A stretch of 34,998 bases of DNA from Candidatus Scybalomonas excrementigallinarum (GTDB lineage: Bacteria; Bacillota; Clostridia; Lachnospirales; Lachnospiraceae), in the NCBI GenBank assembly GCA_018710905.1, contig DVIZ01000194.1, positions 1-34,998 on the forward strand, read 5' to 3'. A program made the position numbers and the translations under genes. Shown in pieces: positions 24,885 to 33,751 of the stretch; positions within the stretch are counted from its first letter, which is position 1, and every line of letters starts with the position of its first letter. The notes below the pieces were generated by a model. That model searched no databases. It saw only the letters and a list, made by a program, of their open reading frames with translations, and was not told the DNA's origin.

Positions 24885-24959
24885 AATACTCCCCCCTTAT
24901 AACTGGATCTTGTTTTTTGTTCCTAATAATTCATAATTTTTTATTCTATAGGAAATTCC

Positions 24960-24991
24960 TCGCAAAGCGTATTTCTCACTGTATGCTTTGC
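24960..24991. repeat. Interspersed motif, copy 2, as a hairpin
   Basis: GCAAAGCGTA (24962-24971) pairs with TATGCTTTGC (24982-24991) apart from one G-T position. The left half repeats the motif at 21061-21079. It lies in a 445-base gap (24885-25329) that otherwise shows only a promoter and no gene. Confidence 0.5.
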
Positions 24992-25234
24992 AAACTGCTC
25001 ACACACTTTGTTCTAAAATGTTAAAAAAGATTGAAAATAGTATTTTCTTGATAATAATATAGAAAAATTAAAAAGTCAAATAAAGATATATTTATAATGG
25101 GAATTGAAAGAAAACAATTGTTTTTTTGATGGACTAGCAGAGCAAAAGATTTGGTATCGGAATCGAACTCAGTCAAAAAAATAGAAGAAAAATACAAAAA
25201 TGATAGACATTATGCATAAAAATACAAAAAAGAA

Positions 25235-25263
25235 TTGACATAAAATTTGAAGGAAGGTATCAT
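25235..25263 (+). promoter_or_regulatory. Promoter of the M20 amidohydrolase operon
   Basis: TTGACA (25235-25240), a 17-base spacer and TATCAT (25258-25263). This is the best -35 in the gap, and it lies 67 bases before the ATG. Confidence 0.7.
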
Positions 25264-25329
25264 TTAAGGTAGGAAATATAGGGATATCATCTAAAAATAA
25301 AGTAAAAATTGGAGGAGGAAAGAAATTTT

Positions 25330-26655
25330 ATGACAAAATTAGAGATGAAAGAAGCCGTGATAAAGGCGATCGATGAAAATAAAGAAAAGTTATTTGCTGT
25401 AAGAGATCAAATTTATTGCAATCCAGAATTTGGCTACAAAGAGGTAAAGACTACCGATACGGTTGCTACTTATTTAGAACAAGAATTAGGGCTATCTGTT
25501 GAGAAAAATATTGCAGTTACTGGCTGCCGTGCCCAAATAGAAGGAAAGACAAAAGGACCTTGTATTGCCATTATGGGAGAGCTTGATGGGATCAGTTGTA
25601 AAGAGCATAAGGATGCAAATGAGATCGGAGCGAGCCATACTTGTGGGCATTTTTTACAGATTACAGGAATGCTCGGTGCAGCCACAGGTCTGGTTAAGAG
25701 TGGGGTTATCAATGAGTTAGATGGATTAATCGATATAATTGCCACTCCAGCGGAAGAGTTTATTGAATTAGAGTACCGCGATCAGCTAAAAAAAGAAGGA
25801 AAATTAACCTATTTTGGCGGAAAACAAGAGCTAGTAAAGAAAGGATATCTGGATCATGTGGACATGGCTATGATGTTCCATTCCCAAGACTTAGGGGAAG
25901 CACAGGCACTGATTGGACCAGAGAGCAATGGATTTGTTGGAAAGAAAATTCATTTTATTGGAAAAGAAGCCCATGCAGGCTCTGCTCCTTATGATGGAAT
26001 TAATGCATTAGATGCAGCTATGCTGGCAATTAATAATGTCAATGCTCTTAGAAGTACCTTTAAGGAAAGCGAACGAGTTCGATTCCATCCGATTATTACA
26101 AAGGGCGGCGATATCGTCAATGTAGTTCCAGCCGATGTTCATATGGAATCTTATGTTCGTACAAGAACGATAAAAGGATTAGAAGAAGTGAATGAACGTG
26201 TGAATCGAGCGATTCAAGCTGGGGCAATGGCGGTAGGAGCGAAAGTGGAAATTACGGAAATTCCAGGATATTGTCCAATTTTAAAACAGCCAGAATTTGA
26301 TGAAGTGATGAAGAAAAACTTAGAGGCGTTAGGACTAGAAGGAAAGATCGTTGATGGAGGAGACTTTACAGGCTCTTTCGATTTTGGAGATATTTCTCAT
26401 TTAATGCCAGCCATTCATCCAATGATTGGAGGAATTAAAGGAGGGCTTCACACGAAAGAATTTGAAGTGGTAGACGAAGAACTCGCTTGTATCATTCCTG
26501 CCAAGGCAATGGCTATGACGATCATTGATTTATTATACGATGGGGCGAAAGGTGCCAATGCGATTTTAAAAGATTTTAAACCAAAGATGACAAAAGAAGA
26601 ATATTTAAAATTTTTACAGAAAAATGATCGCACAATTTTATATGGGGAAGGGTAA
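25330..26655 (+). CDS. M20-family amidohydrolase (AbgB-like)
   Basis: 441 aa. ATG 25330 is preceded by GGAGGAGG (11 bases); the frame is open from a TTG that overlaps that site and is rejected. M20 metal residues: IMGELDGI (D86 region), SHTCGHFLQ (H103, C105, H107), TPAEEF (E142/E143), and a late His in GGLHTKEFE. GKEAHAGSAPYDGINALDAA is the lid/dimerisation signature of the AbgB/IAA-amino acid hydrolase subgroup, which cuts amide bonds of N-acyl or p-aminobenzoyl amino acids. No signal peptide, so it acts in the cytoplasm. Two membrane proteins follow directly (6-base and 10-base gaps) and probably bring in the substrate. The exact amide is unknown. Confidence 0.88.
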   Translation: MTKLEMKEAVIKAIDENKEKLFAVRDQIYCNPEFGYKEVKTTDTVATYLEQELGLSVEKNIAVTGCRAQIEGKTKGPCIAIMGELDGISCKEHKDANEIGASHTCGHFLQITGMLGAATGLVKSGVINELDGLIDIIATPAEEFIELEYRDQLKKEGKLTYFGGKQELVKKGYLDHVDMAMMFHSQDLGEAQALIGPESNGFVGKKIHFIGKEAHAGSAPYDGINALDAAMLAINNVNALRSTFKESERVRFHPIITKGGDIVNVVPADVHMESYVRTRTIKGLEEVNERVNRAIQAGAMAVGAKVEITEIPGYCPILKQPEFDEVMKKNLEALGLEGKIVDGGDFTGSFDFGDISHLMPAIHPMIGGIKGGLHTKEFEVVDEELACIIPAKAMAMTIIDLLYDGAKGANAILKDFKPKMTKEEYLKFLQKNDRTILYGEG

Positions 26656-26661
26656 ACGACA

Positions 26662-27480
26662 ATGAAACAGGTGAAAAATAGTCAAAAACTTTTTATGGAT
26701 TATCGTGTTTATATTACTGCATTTTTAGCTACAATCGTAAGTGAATGGATTGGGGCGGCAAAAATCCCATTGGGACCAGGAAATATTATTTTGTTGCCTA
26801 TGATTTATGCTATGATTCTTTGTCTGATTGTCTATTTAATGAAGCCTTTAAAATGGTTAAAAGAAAGACAGTCAGAAACAGCCAGCAGTTTAATTTCCAT
26901 TGGTATTACTCTTTTAATAGGAAAGATTAGTATTACGAGTGGGGTTGCCATTAAGGAAATTATTACGGCGGGGCCAGCATTAATCCTACAAAATCTAGGA
27001 AATTTAGGAACGATTTTATTTGCTCTACCAGTGGCTCTTTTATTAGGCTTTAAACGAGAATGTATTGGTATGACACATTCCATCGGAAGAGAGCCAAACG
27101 TGGCGTTAATTTCAGAAAAATATGGTTCTGACACGCCAGAATTTCGTGGTGTTATGATGGTATATGTTGTCGGAACCGTATTTGGTACTATTTTTATGGG
27201 AGCAGCTGCGAGTTTTTTAGCAAGTGCGACTCCAATCTCAGTAGAAGCCTATGCTATGGCCACTGGTTGTGGAAGTGCTGGTATGATGACAGCAGCGTTA
27301 GCCCCATTATTAGAATTAAAAAAAGAAGCGGCAACTACATTGACCGCATATGCGAGCATTAGTAACTTGATTTCAAGTATTGGTGGGCTTTATATTTCGA
27401 TTTTCCTTGGATTACCATTGACAGAAAAGCTCTATGAAGTTTTGGAACCAAAACTTGGAAGAAGAAAAAAAGAGAAATAG
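26662..27480 (+). CDS. Multi-pass membrane protein, DUF3100-like putative transporter
   Basis: 272 aa, about seven or eight hydrophobic helices and a basic C-terminus (GRRKKEK). Six bases separate it from the amidohydrolase. Conserved-looking points: KIPLGPGNIILLPMIYAM after the first helix, LLGFKRECIGMTHSIGREPN in a central loop, and ATGCGSAGMMTAALAPLLEL. The pattern is that of the DUF3100 family as I remember it, which has no assigned function. Position behind an M20 hydrolase and before a small membrane protein suggests a transporter subunit for the hydrolase substrate. The polar Gly/Ser-rich hairpins GCGSAGMM and the NLG region could form the substrate path, as in other secondary transporters. 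Confidence 0.6.
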   Translation: MKQVKNSQKLFMDYRVYITAFLATIVSEWIGAAKIPLGPGNIILLPMIYAMILCLIVYLMKPLKWLKERQSETASSLISIGITLLIGKISITSGVAIKEIITAGPALILQNLGNLGTILFALPVALLLGFKRECIGMTHSIGREPNVALISEKYGSDTPEFRGVMMVYVVGTVFGTIFMGAAASFLASATPISVEAYAMATGCGSAGMMTAALAPLLELKKEAATTLTAYASISNLISSIGGLYISIFLGLPLTEKLYEVLEPKLGRRKKEK

Positions 27481-27490
27481 GGAGAGAAAC

Positions 27491-27952
27491 ATGGAAAAGA
27501 GAATTATATTGGATCAAGTGCTAGAATGGACATTAGTATTATTAATTACAGGTACCATTATTGTCGTTGGAAATCTCATTGGATATGAGCATAATATTAT
27601 AGAGTCAATTCCGGGAATGTTAATTTTAGTTGCAATTAGTGTTGTGGGGCTTATATTAGCAAAAATCATTCCAATCAATATGCCAGCTATGTGTTATATT
27701 TCCATTATTGGTATTTTACTTGCGCTACCAATGAGTCCAACTAGTGACTTTATTGTAGAGGCAACCAATAAAGTAGAATTAATGGCCATTTGTACGCCAG
27801 TTCTTGCTTACACAGGAATCTCCATTGGAAAGAGTTGGGCAGAATTTAAAAAAATTGGATGGAGAGGTGTCGTTGTAACACTTTTAGTCATGTTTGGTAC
27901 CTTTTTTACATCTGCTCTTTTTGCGGAGATTTTAATTCGAATTACAAAATAA
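27491..27952 (+). CDS. Small membrane protein, probable partner of the preceding transporter
   Basis: 153 aa from ATG 27491, with GGGAGAG upstream; the frame is open into the preceding gene but without a site. Five hydrophobic helices (~11-30, 38-60, 62-80, 93-112, 122-148). KIIPINMPAMCYISIIGILL and ELMAICTPVLAYTGISIGKS are the polar, potentially substrate-facing parts; the latter recalls the helical repeats of KdgT/LysO-type exporters, but I cannot place the family. The tight spacing to the DUF3100-like gene suggests the two halves form one carrier. A terminator follows 40 bases on. Confidence 0.6.
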   Translation: MEKRIILDQVLEWTLVLLITGTIIVVGNLIGYEHNIIESIPGMLILVAISVVGLILAKIIPINMPAMCYISIIGILLALPMSPTSDFIVEATNKVELMAICTPVLAYTGISIGKSWAEFKKIGWRGVVVTLLVMFGTFFTSALFAEILIRITK

Positions 27953-27992
27953 AAAATAGAGGAAGCGGTTTTTAGAAATCCAAATAGAAGGT

Positions 27993-28048
27993 AAAAAGGC
28001 CAGCGAATCGAGAAGATAATAAGATCTCCTGAATTCGCTAGCCTTTTT
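27993..28048. terminator. Bidirectional terminator between the M20 operon and the 66-aa gene
   Basis: AAAAAGGC (27993-28000) and AGCGAAT pair with ATTCGCT and GCCTTTTT (28041-28048), with one unpaired base on each side. The A/T flanks let it serve both converging genes. Confidence 0.85.
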
Positions 28049-28140
28049 CAATTGTGTAACGTTATTTTATCGATCGTTAAAATAACCTTTTGGCATAGGA
28101 GTCCTATCGTATGAAATAGGAAAAAGAGCTGCCATTGTTT

Positions 28141-28341
28141 TTAACGTTGTTTTCTTTGTTTTAGTAACAATTCTTCTAATGCTTCATCACTAACACTGAT
28201 AAATACATCTTCTTCTTCTTCGTTGAGTCCAAGATATTGTGCTAAAGTTCTTGTATCATCGCTAAAATTCCATTTTGAAATATAAGAGTCAATTTCATCA
28301 AATTCGATTTCTCCTGCTAAAAAGCGTTCTTTAAAATTCAT
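28141..28341 (-). CDS. Small acidic protein, unknown function
   Basis: 66 aa on the minus strand. The ATG at 28339-28341 has AAAGGAAG 6 bases upstream; a TTG two codons earlier is rejected. The protein is acidic in the middle and basic at the end: MNFKERFLAGEIEFDEIDSY, then WNFSDDTRTLAQYLGLNEEE, then a helix ending LLLKQRKQR. No membrane segment or known motif. Short proteins of this shape are common next to core genes in the Lachnospiraceae; I know no function. It stands alone, divergent from spoIIIAA. Confidence 0.7.
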   Translation of the reverse strand: MNFKERFLAGEIEFDEIDSYISKWNFSDDTRTLAQYLGLNEEEEDVFISVSDEALEELLLKQRKQR

Positions 28342-28465
28342 ATACAACTTCCTTTCTAAACATTCTACTAGTAGTATAGCATATTTTTATGATTCCTTCA
28401 TATATTGAAAAAGAAATATTTCACAGCGATTTTTAAGAATTTTTAGGAAAAGGAGGAGAATAAAA

Positions 28466-29473
28466 TTGGGACAAAATAATTCGCTCTATGAATATCTGGC
28501 AGTATCGTTGAGAAAACCATTGCAATCATGGTTTTTAAAAGGTGAGAAATTACAAGAAATTCGTTTGAGAATCGGACAACCATTGATGATTCGCTATGAT
28601 GGAGAAGAATTCTTTTTAACAGAGCAAGGCCATGGGTATCGAGTATGGGAGTTAGAAGAGAAACGAAGAGATGTATTTTTTTACGTTACTGAAGAACAAA
28701 TGCAAGAAACCCTTTCTTATTTAAGCGATTATAGCCTTTACGCCTATGAAGAGGAGATCAAGCAAGGTTTTTTTACCGTTGGTGGTGGATGTCGAATTGG
28801 TGTCTGTGGAAAGGCAGTTGTAGAAAATGGAGAGGTAAAGACGATTTATCCTGTTTCCTCCTTAAATATTCGATTTGCCCATGAAATAAAAGGGTGTAGT
28901 GATAGAATTCTTCCTTTTTTATTCAAGGGGGAACGTTTTCTTTCTACCTTAATTGTATCACCACCTTTATGTGGGAAGACAACGATACTAAGAGATTGTA
29001 TTCGGAATCTTTCTAATGGAGGAAGCTATGAAAGAGAAAAGAAACCCCATTATTTTCATGGGAAAACAGTTGGTGTGGTGGATGAAAGAGGAGAGATTTC
29101 CGATTTCTCTTGTGGTATGGCACAACATGATTTAGGAATTCAGACTGATGTCTTATCCCAATGCCCAAAAGTAGAAGGAATGATGATGTTAATTCGAACG
29201 ATGGCACCAGAAATTATCGCGGTTGATGAGATCGGATCGGAAGAGGAAATGAATACGATGATTTATGGAATGAATTGTGGATGTTCTCTTTTGGCGACGG
29301 CCCATAGTGCTTCCATGGAGGAACTACTAAAGAAAAAAGCATTTCAAAAGGTAAAAGAAGAAAAGATGTTTGAACGATATGTTATTTTAAGTCGGAGAAA
29401 TGGAGTTGGGACAATCGAGAAGGTTTATGATGGGGATGGACAAGAAATATGGGAAAGTAAGGAGCGGAAATGA
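28466..29473 (+). CDS. spoIIIAA: Stage III sporulation protein AA (ATPase)
   Basis: 335 aa. The start is TTG 28466, 7 bases behind AGGAGGAG; no ATG is available in the right place. Secretion-ATPase-like P-loop protein: Walker A in VSPPLCGKTTILRD (~164-177), VDERGEISDF, and Walker B MAPEIIAVDEIGS. In the sporulation channel (SpoIIIAA-AH with SpoIIQ) it is thought to drive export from the mother cell to the forespore. First gene of the eight-gene spoIIIA operon; its stop overlaps spoIIIAB by four bases. No sigma-E promoter is clear to my eye in the 124-base gap upstream. Confidence 0.95.
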   Translation: MGQNNSLYEYLAVSLRKPLQSWFLKGEKLQEIRLRIGQPLMIRYDGEEFFLTEQGHGYRVWELEEKRRDVFFYVTEEQMQETLSYLSDYSLYAYEEEIKQGFFTVGGGCRIGVCGKAVVENGEVKTIYPVSSLNIRFAHEIKGCSDRILPFLFKGERFLSTLIVSPPLCGKTTILRDCIRNLSNGGSYEREKKPHYFHGKTVGVVDERGEISDFSCGMAQHDLGIQTDVLSQCPKVEGMMMLIRTMAPEIIAVDEIGSEEEMNTMIYGMNCGCSLLATAHSASMEELLKKKAFQKVKEEKMFERYVILSRRNGVGTIEKVYDGDGQEIWESKERK

Positions 29474-29988
29474 TCAAGTGGAGTGGGATTTTGTTAATAG
29501 CAGTGGCATCGGTTTTATTGGGCTTTCAAAAGAGTATGATATTTTCGGAACGATTAAAGTCGCTCTATCAATGGAAGCAATGTTTTTTGCTGATTCAAAG
29601 AGAGATTGAATTTCAACAAGCCTCTTTGCCTTTGATTTTTACTCGACTATCCAACAAGATGAGAGGAGAATTTGGAGAAGTATTTGCACAATTAGCAGAA
29701 CAGTTGCAACAAAAGCACGGAGAAGATTTTTCTATTATATGGGAGAATATGTGGAGAAGTTCCTATAAAAAAATGTATTTCACTGTGGAAGATTTGGAAG
29801 TGATTTTAAGTTTTGGAAGAAATTTCAGCGGTGTCGATCGAAAAAAACAAGTGGCTGCTATCGACTATTTTTTGGCACAGTTAGAAGAACAATTAGAAGA
29901 TGCAAGAGAACAAAAAAAGATGGGACAAAAATTATATCAGACGCTTGGCGTTGTCGGTGGATTTTTTCTTATTATTGTTTTGGCGTAG
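29470..29988 (+). CDS. spoIIIAB: Stage III sporulation protein AB
   Basis: 172 aa, ATG overlapping the spoIIIAA stop (ATGA), so translation is coupled. One N-terminal helix (~5-20), a long helical body with QWKQCFLLIQREIEFQQASL (the region most typical of SpoIIIAB), and a C-terminal membrane helix (VVGGFFLIIVLA). It resembles the GspF type II secretion platform protein, cytoplasmic helices with membrane anchors. Together with AA it forms the base of the feeding channel. Confidence 0.92.
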   Translation: MIKWSGILLIAVASVLLGFQKSMIFSERLKSLYQWKQCFLLIQREIEFQQASLPLIFTRLSNKMRGEFGEVFAQLAEQLQQKHGEDFSIIWENMWRSSYKKMYFTVEDLEVILSFGRNFSGVDRKKQVAAIDYFLAQLEEQLEDAREQKKMGQKLYQTLGVVGGFFLIIVLA

Positions 29989-30017
29989 AGATATGGAAAA
30001 AGAAAAGGAGGGAGAAA

Positions 30018-30212
30018 ATGACGGTCAATTTGATTTTTAAAATTGCAGCTATGGGAATTATGGTATCGGTCTTTGGACAAGTGCTAAAACATTCGGGTAG
30101 AGAGGAACACGCATTTTTAGTGAGTTTAGCAGGACTTATTATCGTTTTGTCGTGGGTGATTCCCTATGTATACCAGTTGTTTGAAAGCATGAAAGGGTTA
30201 TTTCGATTGTAG
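30018..30212 (+). CDS. spoIIIAC: Stage III sporulation protein AC
   Basis: 64 aa, two membrane helices (~5-22 and ~32-52), with AAGGAGGGA before the ATG. LIFKIAAMGIMVSVFGQVLK and REEHAFLVSLAGLIIVLSWV are as in other SpoIIIAC. It forms, with AD, part of the membrane ring of the channel. Confidence 0.93.
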   Translation: MTVNLIFKIAAMGIMVSVFGQVLKHSGREEHAFLVSLAGLIIVLSWVIPYVYQLFESMKGLFRL

Positions 30213-30265
30213 AAAGGGAGAAGAGGATGGTGAATAAGACGAGGAGATAGGAAGTAGGTGAAACG

Positions 30266-30655
30266 ATGGAAGTTGTAAAAGTTGCCATGGTTGGGGTTTT
30301 AGCTGTTATTTTAGCATTAAAATTTAAAACCATTCATCAAGAATACAGTCTATATTTGATGATAGCAGCAGGGCTAGTTTTAATGGGAATTGCTCTTTCC
30401 CAATTGGAACTTTTAATTGCATATATTAAAACCATTTATGGCTATCTTATGCTAGATTCCCTTTATCTTAAGATTTTAATGAAGATTATAGGGATTGCTT
30501 ATTTATGTGAGTTTGCATCCAATATTTGTAAAGATGCAGGATATAGCTCTATTGCAGGGCAGATTGAAATGGCAGGAAAGTTGACGATTTTAATTGTGAG
30601 TATGCCGGTGATGACCGCATTGCTTGATACATTAAAAAGTTTTTTGCATACATAA
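30266..30655 (+). CDS. spoIIIAD: Stage III sporulation protein AD
   Basis: 129 aa, four predicted membrane helices. VAMVGVLAVILALKFKTIHQ at the start and CEFASNICKDAGYSSIAGQI in the middle are the characteristic SpoIIIAD stretches, the latter followed by EMAGKLTIL. A weak GTAGGTG lies before the ATG, 53 bases after spoIIIAC. Export-apparatus-like membrane subunit of the sporulation channel, paired with AC. Confidence 0.93.
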   Translation: MEVVKVAMVGVLAVILALKFKTIHQEYSLYLMIAAGLVLMGIALSQLELLIAYIKTIYGYLMLDSLYLKILMKIIGIAYLCEFASNICKDAGYSSIAGQIEMAGKLTILIVSMPVMTALLDTLKSFLHT

Positions 30656-30670
30656 AGACAAGGAGAAATT

Positions 30671-31819
30671 ATGGTAGTAAAAGGAAAGCGATGGATTTTA
30701 TTTTTCGTTCTCATATGGAGCTTTTTCCCATGTCAAAGTGTATATGGGGCGGAGGTTTCTTCGGATCTTTCTATTAATGATTATAATTTTAGTGGAATTG
30801 AAGAAGCGTTAAAAGAACAAGGGATGGATAGTTTTTCTTTTCAAGAGGTTGTGAAATTGCTTATGAAAGGAGAGGTGGTAGAAGCAGTTAATAAAATAGG
30901 CGATGGAATTATGAATACTATTTTGCAAGAATTTATTGGCAATAAGAAGTTATTGATCCAGCTTGTTGCTGTTTCTATTTTTTCTGCCGTTTTCACAAAT
31001 TTCTCCAATGCTTTTTCCAGTGATGGTATTGGAGAAGCAGGTTTTTTTGTTACTTACTTAGTTGTTTTTACGATTTTAGCATCTTCTTATGGAATTGCTG
31101 TTGTCATAACAAAAAATGTGGTGGCAAGTTTATTAAATTTTATGAAAGTATTAGTTCCCGCATTTTGTATGTCAGTTACAACGGTTTCGGGATTCACAAG
31201 TTCTTCGGGTATTTATGGACTGTTGATGTTAGGAGTTCTTTTAGCGGATTATTTTATTTTAACAATAATTTTACCATTTGCGAATCTCTACTTTATGTTG
31301 CAAATGGTGGATCATTTAAATCAAGAAAAACATTTTTCAAAACTTGCAGGAATGATACAAAAAGGGATTGATTGGGGATTAAAAAGTCTGTTTACAGGAA
31401 TTGTGGGTGTACAAGTATTGCAAAGTCTATTATTGCCTGCCATTGATTCCGTGAAAGGAACGGTTGTTCAAAGGGGCGTATCTTTGATTCCAGGAGCAGG
31501 ACAGGCCATTTCCACTGTTTTAAGCACAATGCTTGGAGCAGGTGTCATTATAAAAAATAGCATTGGAGTAGCAGGACTTTTATGTATTTTAGTTTATATT
31601 AGTTTGCCTGTGATTAAGTTATGTGTGTTTTCCGTTGGATATCAGTTTGTTTCTTCCGCATTACAGCCCATTGGGGATAAACGAATTGTAAATTGCATAT
31701 CCGACGCAGCAAATGGAATAAAAATGTTATTGAAAGTAATCTGGGTCGTATCTGCCTTGTTTATGCTTAGTTTAGTATTGGCCATTGCTTCTACCAATGT
31801 TGTCTACTATAGTCAGTGA
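30671..31819 (+). CDS. spoIIIAE: Stage III sporulation protein AE
   Basis: 382 aa, ATG with AAGGAGAAA upstream. N-terminal signal-like segment (WILFFVLIWSFFPCQSVYGA), a short exposed region, then about six to eight membrane helices (GNKKLLIQLVAVSIFSAVFT onwards) with the Gly/Ser-rich SLIPGAGQAISTVLSTMLGA loop that marks the family. Largest membrane component of the channel. Followed 27 bases later by spoIIIAF. Confidence 0.94.
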   Translation: MVVKGKRWILFFVLIWSFFPCQSVYGAEVSSDLSINDYNFSGIEEALKEQGMDSFSFQEVVKLLMKGEVVEAVNKIGDGIMNTILQEFIGNKKLLIQLVAVSIFSAVFTNFSNAFSSDGIGEAGFFVTYLVVFTILASSYGIAVVITKNVVASLLNFMKVLVPAFCMSVTTVSGFTSSSGIYGLLMLGVLLADYFILTIILPFANLYFMLQMVDHLNQEKHFSKLAGMIQKGIDWGLKSLFTGIVGVQVLQSLLLPAIDSVKGTVVQRGVSLIPGAGQAISTVLSTMLGAGVIIKNSIGVAGLLCILVYISLPVIKLCVFSVGYQFVSSALQPIGDKRIVNCISDAANGIKMLLKVIWVVSALFMLSLVLAIASTNVVYYSQ

Positions 31820-31846
31820 TGGAAAAAGAAGGGAAAGGGAAGGATT

Positions 31847-32425
31847 GTGTTAGAAGTTATTTATTCTTATGTAGAAAAAATCGTGGTTTTTGGAATTTTT
31901 GTAACAATTATATCAAAGATTTTGCCTAATAAAAACTATGGAAAATATATGAAGCTCTATACTGGATTTTTATTTTTGATTTTACTGTTATTCCCACTGA
32001 TTCGAATGACAGGAGTCGAACAAAATTTTAAAAACTTTTATGATTCTTATGATATTTCTTTACAATACGATGGAATCGAACAAGAGGCAAAAGAGATTCT
32101 TTATGAAAGATATGAAGCAACGTTAAATAAACAGATTGAAAAAGTATTAGAAGAACAAGGGTATGCGGTAGCAAACGTATCGGTAAAAACTGATGCGAAA
32201 GAAGAAGGAAAGGTAAAAGCAGTGCTTGTTACATTGCAAAAAGGGGAAGAGGAGGAAGTTGTTCCAACGATTACGATTGCACCTATTACAGCAGATTCAA
32301 AAGAAGGAGAAGAGGAGCAAGAAAAACAAACAGAGATGGAACAAAAGGAGGAAAAAGAGATTAAGGAGCTGGTGCAGACGATTTGTGATCAAGATGAAAG
32401 TATTGCGGTGGAGGTAGTCCAATGA
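31847..32425 (+). CDS. spoIIIAF: Stage III sporulation protein AF
   Basis: 192 aa from a GTG at 31847, with GGGAAGGA upstream; no ATG fits. Two N-terminal membrane helices (~8-25 and ~35-52, the second with LYTGFLFLILLLFPL), then a soluble domain with helix-rich, Lys/Glu-rich C-terminus (KEGEEEQEKQTEMEQKEEKE). The TGA stop overlaps spoIIIAG by four bases. Confidence 0.92.
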   Translation: MLEVIYSYVEKIVVFGIFVTIISKILPNKNYGKYMKLYTGFLFLILLLFPLIRMTGVEQNFKNFYDSYDISLQYDGIEQEAKEILYERYEATLNKQIEKVLEEQGYAVANVSVKTDAKEEGKVKAVLVTLQKGEEEEVVPTITIAPITADSKEGEEEQEKQTEMEQKEEKEIKELVQTICDQDESIAVEVVQ

Positions 32426-33024
32426 AACAAGAAGATTTAAAACAAAAAATAATGGAGAAAATAAAAGAGATAGGCATAACGAAAATTTTACTTCTTTTAT
32501 TAGCTGGCGTTGTATTAGTTATGACAAGTCTACTAGAAACAGAGCCGAAAACAAGTGAAAAGAAAGAACAAGTAGCAGTAACGGATCAGAGTGATTTAAC
32601 GGCAATTAAAACACAACAAAAAAAATATAAAGAACAATTAGAAAAACAACTGTCCGATGCCTTATTACAGGTGGAGGGGGTTGGGAAGACAAAGGTAATG
32701 ATTACACTAAAAGGAACAGAAGAGATCGTTGTCAATAAAGATACTCCCTATGAAGAAGAGACGACAAAGGAAAAAGATAGCACAGGCGGAGAAAGAGAAC
32801 AGACTAGTGTGAGCCAAAAAGAGGAAACCGTTCTTGTAACGGATCGGGAAGGAAATAGTGTGCCTTATGTGATTAAACAATTAGAGCCGGAAATTGCAGG
32901 AGTCGTCGTTGTGGCAGAAGGAGGAGGAAGTGAACAAGTAATTCAAGAAATAACCGATGCTTGTGAAGTATTATTTTCACTACCTGTACATAAGATTAAA
33001 GTAATGAAAATGAAAACAATGTAA
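32422..33024 (+). CDS. spoIIIAG: Stage III sporulation protein AG
   Basis: 200 aa, ATG overlapping spoIIIAF. One membrane helix (~21-37, LLLLAGVVLVMTSLL), then an extracellular ring-building domain: LEKQLSDALLQVEGVGKTKV with the VMITL strand, an insert rich in Glu/Thr/Lys (TPYEEETTKEKDS), and PEIAGVVVVAEGGGSEQVIQ. SpoIIIAG forms a large ring in the space between the two sporangial membranes. A long acidic insert in the ring domain is normal. Confidence 0.94.
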   Translation: MKQEDLKQKIMEKIKEIGITKILLLLLAGVVLVMTSLLETEPKTSEKKEQVAVTDQSDLTAIKTQQKKYKEQLEKQLSDALLQVEGVGKTKVMITLKGTEEIVVNKDTPYEEETTKEKDSTGGEREQTSVSQKEETVLVTDREGNSVPYVIKQLEPEIAGVVVVAEGGGSEQVIQEITDACEVLFSLPVHKIKVMKMKTM

Positions 33025-33047
33025 AAGTGTAAACAGGAGGTTTCTTT

Positions 33048-33749
33048 ATGAAGAATATCGTGAAAAAAAATCAATTGATTATTACTGCTCTTTCTATTAT
33101 GATTGCAGTAGCTGGGTATTTAAATTTCTCTGGAAGAGAAATGTCGGTAGCACCACAGGATTTGGAAGTTTCTAATATGGAAACGGTAGGAGAAGAAGGG
33201 ACAGAGGCATTAGAAAGTACAGAAGCCGTGGATACGATGGACATTTCTGATGCAGATGAAATAGCAGACGTAGCTTCTAAGGAAGGAGCGGTTGGAAATA
33301 TGGATGATGCAGAAGTTTCCGCCCCTGTTCTTGATGAAGTGCAAACCGAAGACTTAGGAATTGGAGATGCAGTTTTAACAGAAGCACAGGCAGCTGATTT
33401 TATTACAAAGGCAAAACTTGCTAGAGAGCAGACGAGAGCAAAAAGTAAAGAAATGTTGATGAATATGATTGAAAATGATAAAATCGATGCAAAGAGCAAA
33501 GAACAAGCGGAACAAAAAGTGCTCAAATTAACAGAAAATATGGAAATGGAAACACAAGTAGAACAGCTGTTAGGAGCAAAGGGATTTTCCAATTCCGTAG
33601 TGAGTATTAGCAACGACAATACCGATGTATTGATTGCGAAGGAAACGTTAAGTGAAGTAGAAAAAGCACAAATTGAAGATATTGTAATGAGAAAAACAGG
33701 AATGGATATGGATCAGATCGTAATCTCTACCATGAAAAATCAAAAATAA
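33048..33749 (+). CDS. spoIIIAH: Stage III sporulation protein AH
   Basis: 233 aa; AGGAGGTT precedes the ATG. One N-terminal helix (LIITALSIMIAVAGYLNFSG), an acidic linker (~35-115, rich in Glu, Asp, Ala, Val), then the YscJ/FliF-like ring domain with AKLAREQTRAKSKEMLMNMI and a C-terminal AQIEDIVMRKTGMDMDQIVI. It binds SpoIIQ from the forespore side to connect the two membranes. Last gene of the operon. No terminator is visible before the next promoter at 33752, so read-through into the yqhY-nusB genes is possible. Confidence 0.94.
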   Translation: MKNIVKKNQLIITALSIMIAVAGYLNFSGREMSVAPQDLEVSNMETVGEEGTEALESTEAVDTMDISDADEIADVASKEGAVGNMDDAEVSAPVLDEVQTEDLGIGDAVLTEAQAADFITKAKLAREQTRAKSKEMLMNMIENDKIDAKSKEQAEQKVLKLTENMEMETQVEQLLGAKGFSNSVVSISNDNTDVLIAKETLSEVEKAQIEDIVMRKTGMDMDQIVISTMKNQK

Positions 33750-33751
33750 AA

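Noticed and set aside
33071-33619. Long open frame on the minus strand (182 codons)
   Set aside because: It lies wholly inside spoIIIAH, has no ribosome binding site, and is Ser/Ala-rich low-complexity, mirroring the acidic linker of SpoIIIAH on the other strand.
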